Notes under the pieces: generated by a model
Told to the model about the DNA's origin: nothing
Seen by the model: only the letters and a program-made list of their open reading frames with translations
Database searches by the model: none
Part shown: positions 6,456-12,257 of the stretch, piece by piece
Numbering within the stretch: position 1 is the first letter of the stretch
Layout of the letters: each line of letters opens with the position of its first letter
Assembly: GCA_036505615.1 (NCBI GenBank)
Contig: DASXTB010000227.1
Coordinates: 1 to 12,257, forward strand
DNA: 12,257 nucleotides
Reading direction: 5' to 3'
Source of the DNA: DASXTB01 sp036505615
GTDB lineage: Bacteria > Acidobacteriota > UBA6911 > JACQSX01
Translations under genes and position numbers: made by a program

Positions 6456-8173
6456 CGCCATTTGCCCTGGCCCTCGACGATGGTGATGTAACGGTCGATG
6501 GGCAGTTCGGTGAAGCGTTCGACAGCGCCTCCGGGCTGTGGCCATTTTATTTCCATCCAGTCGATCTTCGTTCGTTTCCCAATGCCCAGCACTATACGGG
6601 GATCATGCGAGGATAAGTAACTTCCTCCTCCCACCTTCGTCCTGCTTCTTTTTAAATCTCCCGCCTGGTAAGCGACTCGAGCACCGATGGCGTCGGGATT
6701 TGACTTCTTGCCTGCCAGCTTTATCCCAAGCCAATGGTTTTGATTTCCAATCTTGTTGCGCAGAAGAATCGGGGCAGCATCATTGACGGAGACAAGGACA
6801 TCCACTGCGCCGTCGTTGTCGAAATCTCCAATGGCCATTCCACGAGCGGAAAGCGGTTTGGCGAACACAGGGCCGCTCTCCGCACTCACATTCTGGAAAC
6901 TTTTGCCAGTGTTGCGGAACAACATAAGCGGCTCCTGATACTTCACCTGACTGTGCAAACTTTCGATCAGATCATCGGGATTGCCATTGGCCAGGAATAA
7001 ATCCAGATTGCCATCGTTGTCGTAGTCAAAAAATTTCAGTCCCCAACCACTCATCAGCCGGGTGGCCGCACCGATACCGGTCGGTCCAGCCTGATCGTCA
7101 AAGGTTTCGTCGCGAGCGTTCTGATAGATAGAGAACATTTCGCGGTCTATATTGGCTACGAACAGGTCCATCCAGCCATCTTCGTTGAAGTCTGCGGAAT
7201 CCACTCCCATCCCGGAGCGAGCGCGACCGTCGGCGCTATAAGCCACGCCTGCCTGAGTCGCTATTTCTTCGAAGCGGCCCTGCCCTCGATTCATAAAGAG
7301 AAAGTTGGCTATCGTGTCGTTAGCAACGAAAAGATCCAGACGGCCGTCGTTATTGACATCCGTTGCCACCACTCCCCATGCCTTCCCTAAATACTTTCCA
7401 ATACCCGAAGCCTTGCTGACATCGGTGAACATGCCATCGCCATTATTGTGAAATAGCCAACTTGGCATGGGTTGATAGAGACGCGGAATGCAGTATCCAT
7501 GCTTCCCTTCCTCGCCCGGACCACAGGATTTGTTCAGGGACTTCGAGAACTCCACAAATTGGCAGACAAACAGGTCGAGCCGGCCATCGTTGTCATAATC
7601 GAACCACACCGCGCTGGAAGACCATCCCGGAGCCGCAACCCCGGCTCTCTCGGTAACGTCAGTGAAAGTGCCGTCGCCATTATTGTGATACAGAATACTT
7701 CTGCCGTATTGCGTAACGTACAAATCAGGGAAGCCATCCCCATCGTAGTCGCCAACTGCCACGCCCTGGCCGAACCCACCGCCTGAGACTCTGGCTTTCT
7801 CCGTGACATCGGTGAACGTGCCATCGCGGTTATTGTGATAGAGCGCGTTGCGTAAAGGCGGATTAGGATCGTAGAAATCGCACTTCCCGCTGTTGACCAG
7901 GTAGATGTCCATCCAACCGTCGTTGTCGTAATCAAAGAAAGCGCAGCCGGCGCCGGTAGTTTCTGGTAGATATCTCTCGGCAGATTTTCCGCTGGTGTGA
8001 ACCCAGGTGATGCCGCTGGCTGTCGGCGGGATCTTTTCAAATGGATAAATCGGGTCCGGGAGACCCTGTACAAAACGTGAGAGCCCGTTCAACGCAAGAG
8101 TGCCCGCGACTCCGCGCAGAAAGTGACGCCGGGAAAAACCTAGCTTCCTTGACTGTGAAATGAGATTGTTCAA
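6452..8173 (-). CDS. Tat-exported FG-GAP/VCBS repeat protein with ASPIC/UnbV domain (CRTAC1-like)
   Basis: A 573-aa protein. The N-terminus carries a twin-arginine signal, SRRHFLRG (14-21), followed by a weakly hydrophobic segment, so folded export to the periplasm is expected. Seven calcium-binding-type repeats follow, with DxDxDG-like loops starting at D81, D142, D192, D272, D328, D383 and D450, each followed by a hydrophobic LFVAN-like strand. Seven repeats fit one complete beta-propeller. The C-terminal ASPIC/UnbV domain covers about 477-545 (NHWLGIKLAG, then GARV, VGGGSYLSSHDPR and DWMEIKWP). The start is a TTG at 8173: no ATG or GTG lies in frame between it and the stop codon near the end of the upstream gene, and the Tat motif follows at the right distance. 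No good Shine-Dalgarno precedes it. The stop overlaps the next start (ATGA). The function of this family in bacteria is not established; binding to carbohydrate or partner proteins is inferred. Confidence 0.9.
   Translation of the reverse strand: MNNLISQSRKLGFSRRHFLRGVAGTLALNGLSRFVQGLPDPIYPFEKIPPTASGITWVHTSGKSAERYLPETTGAGCAFFDYDNDGWMDIYLVNSGKCDFYDPNPPLRNALYHNNRDGTFTDVTEKARVSGGGFGQGVAVGDYDGDGFPDLYVTQYGRSILYHNNGDGTFTDVTERAGVAAPGWSSSAVWFDYDNDGRLDLFVCQFVEFSKSLNKSCGPGEEGKHGYCIPRLYQPMPSWLFHNNGDGMFTDVSKASGIGKYLGKAWGVVATDVNNDGRLDLFVANDTIANFLFMNRGQGRFEEIATQAGVAYSADGRARSGMGVDSADFNEDGWMDLFVANIDREMFSIYQNARDETFDDQAGPTGIGAATRLMSGWGLKFFDYDNDGNLDLFLANGNPDDLIESLHSQVKYQEPLMLFRNTGKSFQNVSAESGPVFAKPLSARGMAIGDFDNDGAVDVLVSVNDAAPILLRNKIGNQNHWLGIKLAGKKSNPDAIGARVAYQAGDLKRSRTKVGGGSYLSSHDPRIVLGIGKRTKIDWMEIKWPQPGGAVERFTELPIDRYITIVEGQGKWR
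6808..7933 (-). repeat. Seven FG-GAP/VCBS coding repeats
   Basis: The calcium-loop codons begin near 7933, 7750, 7600, 7360, 7192, 7027 and 6826, with irregular spacing of 150-240 nt. Short DNA similarity is visible, for example ccatcgttgtcgta-like and cgccattattgtga-like strings read on the plus strand. The unequal spacing shows an old, diverged protein repeat rather than a recent DNA tandem duplication. Confidence 0.75.
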
Positions 8174-8230
8174 CGTAGCGATTGTGTCTCGATAGCAATT
8201 GTACGCAGAGGAGTCACGAAGTCGTTTGGG
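8174..8230 (-). other. Short gap between the TPR and FG-GAP genes
   Basis: 57 nt without hairpin, promoter or clear Shine-Dalgarno. The frame of the downstream gene stays open across it, but it offers no ATG or GTG, which is why a TTG start is called for that gene. Confidence 0.4.
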
Positions 8231-9208
8231 TTAGTTCGGATTCTCTGGTTGAGTAGCCCGCTGGGGTCCGTCCCCGGGCGCGCTCTTCTGCGTCATCTGC
8301 CGATGAACGGCGAATTCTCGATCGGCATCTTGTTTGCGTCCGGCGCGGCTGAAAGCCATCGCAAGATTATAGTGTGCGCCCGGATTTTGAGGTTCGAGTT
8401 TGACAGCAGTTTCCAGCGGTGGAATTGCTTCGGCAAAGCGTCTGGCGGAAAGCAGCGACGCCCCTAGCCCCAGAAAGGCGTCGCCAAATCCGGCGTCAAG
8501 CTGCGTGGCGCGAGAAAAATGTTGAATAGCCACATCCAATTGCTGGGCTTGGCGCGCCAACTCTCCCAAAACGTATTCCGCACCTGCGTTATTGGGATCA
8601 ATCTTGAGTTCCCGTTCGAACTCCTTCTTTGCGTCTTCGGCAACTGTTGGTGCAGGGTCCGGCTTGGAGAGCAATAACCGGCCAATACGAAAATGGATAC
8701 CCGGCAAATCCGGATTCTGCTGCAGGATGAGTTGGTATTCCTTAGCTGCTTGATCCCATTTACCTTGCATTTCCAAGGACTCGGCATTGAGTTCATGCGC
8801 CTGGGCGGAGTTGGGAGCTGAAGTTGCCAATTCCTGGGAAGCGCGAGTCGCCAGATCCGAGTAAGTGTGGATGGTTAAGTAGAGGACCTCTGGATCGCGT
8901 GGGAAATCAAGGCTCAAGGCGCGAAGAAAGTCTACCGCCACATTCGACTGGTTGGTGAACATGGCGCAGCGTACACCGGCAAAGCCGGCTTGGCGTTTCA
9001 AGTCCTTGTTCGTCGTGTGCAAGGCCGACACCTTCTTTAAGAGTGGCAACGCTTCCTTGCAATGGCCGCTCTTCGCCAGGTCTACCGCCCGCTGAAGGGA
9101 GGACGTGCTAGCTACAGCCGGAGGCTTTGACGCCTGGCCGACGGACTGTCGACCAAGGAGCCCCAACAGGCAAGGGAGGAAAAGGGCCGTATAGAAAGGT
9201 CTGAACAT
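8231..9208 (-). CDS. Secreted TPR protein
   Basis: A 325-aa protein with a Sec signal peptide (MFRPFYTALF, hydrophobic to about residue 19, probable cleavage after VGQA at 26). A cysteine at 13 lies in the hydrophobic core, but LPC lacks a proper lipobox, so lipidation is unlikely. TPR-like helix pairs are seen at about 37-60, 134-167, 168-204, 205-238, 239-272 and 273-304, with typical cores such as YVLGELARQAQQLDVAI (212-228) and HYNLAMAFSRAGRKQDA (279-295). The C-terminus is a polar tail. The ATG at 9208 is the only plausible start, since an in-frame stop lies a short way upstream and later codons would destroy the signal peptide. It has no Shine-Dalgarno because the terminator T-tract of the upstream gene touches it. 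It lies just after a TonB-dependent receptor gene and 57 nt before the FG-GAP gene. Such proteins usually act as periplasmic scaffolds; the partner is unknown. Confidence 0.85.
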   Translation of the reverse strand: MFRPFYTALFLPCLLGLLGRQSVGQASKPPAVASTSSLQRAVDLAKSGHCKEALPLLKKVSALHTTNKDLKRQAGFAGVRCAMFTNQSNVAVDFLRALSLDFPRDPEVLYLTIHTYSDLATRASQELATSAPNSAQAHELNAESLEMQGKWDQAAKEYQLILQQNPDLPGIHFRIGRLLLSKPDPAPTVAEDAKKEFERELKIDPNNAGAEYVLGELARQAQQLDVAIQHFSRATQLDAGFGDAFLGLGASLLSARRFAEAIPPLETAVKLEPQNPGAHYNLAMAFSRAGRKQDADREFAVHRQMTQKSAPGDGPQRATQPENPN

Positions 9209-9241
9209 AAAAAAAGGGCAGGCGTATAGTGACGCCTGCCC
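9209..9241 (-). terminator. Rho-independent terminator of the TonB-dependent receptor gene
   Basis: Read on the minus strand, GGGCAGGCGT (9241-9232), a 6-nt loop CACTAT and the perfect complement ACGCCTGCCC (9225-9216) are followed by seven T (9215-9209). A 10-bp GC-rich stem with an immediate T-tract is a textbook intrinsic terminator. The stem lies 13 nt after the receptor stop codon. The T-tract runs directly into the ATG of the TPR gene at 9208, leaving no room for a normal ribosome binding site. Confidence 0.88.
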
Positions 9242-9254
9242 CCATCATACCGCG

Positions 9255-12200
9255 TCAAAAATAAAGCTTCAGCGCAAACTGGATGTTGCGTGGCTCTTGG
9301 GCGCTGCTGATGATACCCATGCCCGAACCAACGGCCGTCATGCAGCAGTCGGTGTTCAAGTTCACGCGATTGAAGGCGTTGAGGAAATCCGCTCGGAACT
9401 GGAGCTTCGTCCTCTCCGTAAGCTGAAAGTTCTTTTGCAGGCTCAGATCCACGTCACCATAGCCAGGTCCGCGAACTGGACCTTGTGCGGGACAGTTTCC
9501 AAAGCCTTCCGCGCTCGTCGGTAGCGAATACGGAGTTGGGTCGAACCACTGGTATCCGAGGTAAGCGCCGGTGCTTGGGTCGAACGCATTCTTGCGCCCG
9601 AAAACCCGTCCCGCTCCCGCCCCACAATCCGGACGTGGTCCGCGCGAGTTCGTGTTAGATGGATCGTTGGTGAAGTTGTAGAGAGCTAACGGGAAACCAG
9701 TCCGCAAACTGATGATGGGGTCGATCGACCAGCCTCCGGCAATCGCGTCGACTACACCATTCACATCGTGACCAAACCGCTTGCCGCGGCCGAACGGTAT
9801 CTCGAAGATGGCGTAGCTGCTGAGCACATGTTTGGCGTCGAAATAGCACGGGGCATAATCAGCTCTCGGATCATAGAGGTTCTGGTAGTAGGGACTTGCC
9901 GGCACCCCCTGCGTGTTTCCCCAGGTACCATAATAACCGCTGTTATCAGTCATGCACTTGGAGAAGGTGTAAGCGACCTGGTATTCCAGTCCTTGCGTGT
10001 AGCGTTTCTGGAAGACGGTTTGCAGCGCGTTGTATTTCATGCTGCCAGTGGAAGCCGTGCCCGAGATCTGAGAGATATCCGACTGGAAGGCTGGATTTCC
10101 TGAGAAGTAGACGCTGGGTACGGTAACACCATTGAAGAACTGCTTTTGCAGGTAAGGCGTAGGAACCATGAGATGTGTTCCGTGCTGACCCACGTAGCCA
10201 ACCTGCAATGTAGCTGAGGGCGTAATCTGTTGTTGTATGGTCAGATTCCACTGGTCCGTAATAGCCGGCTGAACCTTGGGATCCCACACTCGGAGCGTCG
10301 CGCCAGCAAAGGGATCACTCGGAGAGCCGGATGGAACTAACCCTTGATCGGTTGTAGTTAAGGGGAAGGGCTTTCCGTTATAGGTCACGAAGGTTTCAGC
10401 CGGCGTGAACGGCGGATTAATGGGAAGGCGCAGGTTAGTACCGGTACCTTCCATGTAGGAGGAGATGCTGAACGCGCTGCGCACGACGGTTTTGCCTCCG
10501 AGTGCGGCGGGCGTCCAGGCGAAGCCGATACGTGGCTGGAGATCCTTTAGCCCGTAGGTTCCGTTGTACAGCCCACGATTGCTGACCTGTTTGCAAGTCA
10601 CCGGAGCCGTCCCTACATTCACCTTCGTGCAATTCGGTGATAGCAATTGGCCCGTGAGTAAATCAAAGTTGTCCTGCAAATCGTGTATCTCCACCCAGGG
10701 AGTATGAGCCTCGTAGCGCAGCCCGAGATTGATGGTCAGATTATTCGTGGCTCGCCAATCATCTTGGAGATAGGCTCCAAACACGTTCTGCCTTTGTCCC
10801 CATTCCCCGCCGCTAATCCCTCTCCCGTAGGAGAACGGGAGCCCGAGGTAGAAGTCAGCGCCCCCGTAGCCGCCAAGACCGCTGGCCGCTGGATTCGACG
10901 ACGTGAAAACTCCCGAAAAGGCGATATTGCCCAATGAGCCACTGTTGCCGGTGTAAAAAGTGTTGATGCGATAGCGCCAGAATTCAAACCCGGTGTGGAA
11001 AACGTGGCGATTGTGGTTTATGACGACCGCGTCAGAGGCTTGGATAACGGCATCATTGAATTTTTGTTGCACTCCGGAATCGCCGATGCTCCTCAAGACT
11101 TGATTGAAGGTAATGGAAAGCAGGCCAGGAATGCCGGGCGGGTTGCCATTCCCGATACCGAGCTGGTCGCCGAGATTACCGACAGAACTGTCGAATTGCG
11201 TGCCATTGTGCAGCCGGATGTAATTCACGCCAAATCGCATATCATTCAAAAAAGTCGAACTGAATGTATGGGTCCAATCCACGACCTCGTTTTGAATTGG
11301 AGCATCCGAGAATCCCGTACCTAGAAGGGCGAACGATCTGATCGTCGGGTTGTGCTGTTTGGCGTGGGAATAACGCCCGAAAATGCGATCTTTCACCGTG
11401 GCATTGAAGTCTATCTTTATGTCGTACTGATTTGTATTGAGTAACGAGGCTTCGGTGTAGGTCGCGTTATTACGTGTGCCCGGCCCGGTTGCGGCGGGGT
11501 ACAACGAAGAACTAAACAAAGCCTGCGCAACCGGGTCAATCGGATGCGTGATCACATTGTTGAGAAACGCCGGGTTTCCAGTGGTAAAAGGATCATAAAG
11601 CTGCTGGCTGGGGGTGTTACAAATACCTCCAGTGAACCCAGCCGGGTGAGTAGCGTCACCGACGCAGATGTCACCAAAGTCTCCAGCACGCTCTGCCGCT
11701 GTGAAAACATTAATGGGTTTTGCCGTGGAGGGATGGTCAAAGCGCTGTCCCTGATAGTCAAAGAAGAAAAATAACTTGTTCTTTACTATGGGGCCGCCGA
11801 CTGCTCCCCCGAACATGTTCCAGCGCAGCAAGGGCCTATCAAGTCCGTTAAATCTATTTTCCCACCGATTCGAGTTCAGCTTGTCATTCCGGAAATACTC
11901 CCACAGGTCGCCGTGGAAGCCGTTCGTCCCTGATTTGATCGTGGCGCTGACAATGCCTCCTTGAAAATTGCCGAACTCGGCAGAAGCATTGTTGGTAATG
12001 AGGTTGAATTCCTGGATAGCGTCGGGCGCTGGAGTGTATCCCAAAAGGTTATCCGAGACTTGGTTGTTATCCATGCCATCGAGGATAAAGTTGTTGGCCT
12101 GCTCGCGGTTTCCATTGATATAAGGCCTACCACCGCTGGCGGTGTTGTCACCATTGTTAAAACTCGCCGGACTTGGCGTTACGGAACCCGGTGCAAGCAA

Positions 12201-12257
12201 GGTCAGCTGGACATAGTTGCGCGTGGCCAGAGGCAGCGTGTCATTCGTTCTTGAATC
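9255..12257 (-). CDS. TonB-dependent outer-membrane receptor, Oar-like (N-terminus cut by window edge)
   Basis: 1000 residues are visible. The frame is open to the window end (DSRTNDTLPLATRNYVQLTL...), so the TTG at 12200 is not a start. The missing front should hold the signal peptide and usually a carboxypeptidase-regulatory-like domain. The visible part opens in the plug domain: NNFILDGMDNNQ (55-66), PDAIQEFNLITNNASAEFGN (78-97) and GGIVSATIKSGTNGFHGDLW (100-119). The rest is a long beta-barrel with alternating aromatic strands, such as KLFFFFDYQGQRF near 161-173, INLGLRYEAHTPW, and TKLQFRADFLNAFNRVN near the end. It ends in ALKLYF, with the terminal phenylalanine expected for BAM-inserted barrels. 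Cysteine pairs occur in probable surface loops. It would move a large ligand across the outer membrane using TonB energy. The class is clear; the ligand is unknown. Confidence 0.93.
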   Translation of the reverse strand, partial: DSRTNDTLPLATRNYVQLTLLAPGSVTPSPASFNNGDNTASGGRPYINGNREQANNFILDGMDNNQVSDNLLGYTPAPDAIQEFNLITNNASAEFGNFQGGIVSATIKSGTNGFHGDLWEYFRNDKLNSNRWENRFNGLDRPLLRWNMFGGAVGGPIVKNKLFFFFDYQGQRFDHPSTAKPINVFTAAERAGDFGDICVGDATHPAGFTGGICNTPSQQLYDPFTTGNPAFLNNVITHPIDPVAQALFSSSLYPAATGPGTRNNATYTEASLLNTNQYDIKIDFNATVKDRIFGRYSHAKQHNPTIRSFALLGTGFSDAPIQNEVVDWTHTFSSTFLNDMRFGVNYIRLHNGTQFDSSVGNLGDQLGIGNGNPPGIPGLLSITFNQVLRSIGDSGVQQKFNDAVIQASDAVVINHNRHVFHTGFEFWRYRINTFYTGNSGSLGNIAFSGVFTSSNPAASGLGGYGGADFYLGLPFSYGRGISGGEWGQRQNVFGAYLQDDWRATNNLTINLGLRYEAHTPWVEIHDLQDNFDLLTGQLLSPNCTKVNVGTAPVTCKQVSNRGLYNGTYGLKDLQPRIGFAWTPAALGGKTVVRSAFSISSYMEGTGTNLRLPINPPFTPAETFVTYNGKPFPLTTTDQGLVPSGSPSDPFAGATLRVWDPKVQPAITDQWNLTIQQQITPSATLQVGYVGQHGTHLMVPTPYLQKQFFNGVTVPSVYFSGNPAFQSDISQISGTASTGSMKYNALQTVFQKRYTQGLEYQVAYTFSKCMTDNSGYYGTWGNTQGVPASPYYQNLYDPRADYAPCYFDAKHVLSSYAIFEIPFGRGKRFGHDVNGVVDAIAGGWSIDPIISLRTGFPLALYNFTNDPSNTNSRGPRPDCGAGAGRVFGRKNAFDPSTGAYLGYQWFDPTPYSLPTSAEGFGNCPAQGPVRGPGYGDVDLSLQKNFQLTERTKLQFRADFLNAFNRVNLNTDCCMTAVGSGMGIISSAQEPRNIQFALKLYF

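Noticed and set aside
6012..6491. 159-codon open frame on the plus strand
   Set aside because: Antisense to the DUF5107 domain and signal peptide of a well-supported gene; no domain or ribosome binding site seen.
6456..6545. N-terminal extension of the DUF5107 protein (Arg/His-rich, starting MATARRRC)
   Set aside because: It overlaps the end of the FG-GAP/UnbV gene and would bury a clear Sec signal peptide that starts at the ATG at 6455.
7420..7960. Similar strings around ccattattgtgata as a DNA repeat array or regulatory element
   Set aside because: They encode the YHNNGDGTFTDV-like strands of the FG-GAP repeats at irregular spacing, so they are explained by the protein.
9200..12200. TTG at 12200 as the true start of the receptor gene
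   Set aside because: The frame continues open to the window end with residues typical of the pre-plug region, and a receptor starting there would lack a signal peptide.

Overview
This window looks like a piece of a carbohydrate uptake and processing locus from a heterotrophic Gram-negative bacterium. An Acidobacteriota member is the most likely host. This is inferred from the large Oar-type TonB-dependent receptor with a typical acidobacterial plug region, the FG-GAP/ASPIC-UnbV protein with a Tat signal, the DUF5107-TPR protein, the SGLT-type symporter, the moderately high GC by eye, and the lack of any SusD-like gene. No rRNA, tRNA, CRISPR array, transposase or phage gene was seen.

All eight genes lie on the minus strand, so transcription runs from right to left. 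The first is a TonB-dependent outer-membrane receptor (9255-12257), cut at its N-terminus by the window edge. It ends at a strong intrinsic terminator (9209-9241), whose T-tract directly touches the ATG of a secreted TPR protein (8231-9208). Next come a Tat-exported seven-repeat FG-GAP protein with a C-terminal ASPIC/UnbV domain (6452-8173) and a secreted 982-aa DUF5107-TPR protein (3507-6455). The last two share an ATGA stop/start overlap. After a 97-nt gap follow a single-span DUF4230 protein (2748-3401), a 14-TM-type sodium:solute symporter of the SGLT family (1003-2706), a 71-aa two-helix membrane protein whose Shine-Dalgarno overlaps the symporter stop codon (772-987), and an L-fucose/L-arabinose isomerase-like protein (1-746), cut at its C-terminus by the window edge.

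The layout suggests a route: outer-membrane entry through the receptor, periplasmic or surface binding and processing by the TPR, FG-GAP and DUF5107 proteins, Na+-driven import by the symporter with a possible small partner, and cytoplasmic isomerisation of the sugar. That chain is inference from gene order and family roles; no substrate can be named. Intergenic spaces are short (the longest is 97 nt), so coding density is very high. The most unusual points are the terminator abutting a start codon, the small symporter-linked membrane protein, and the group of families of unknown function (DUF5107, DUF4230, ASPIC/UnbV) between an outer-membrane receptor and a sugar symporter.
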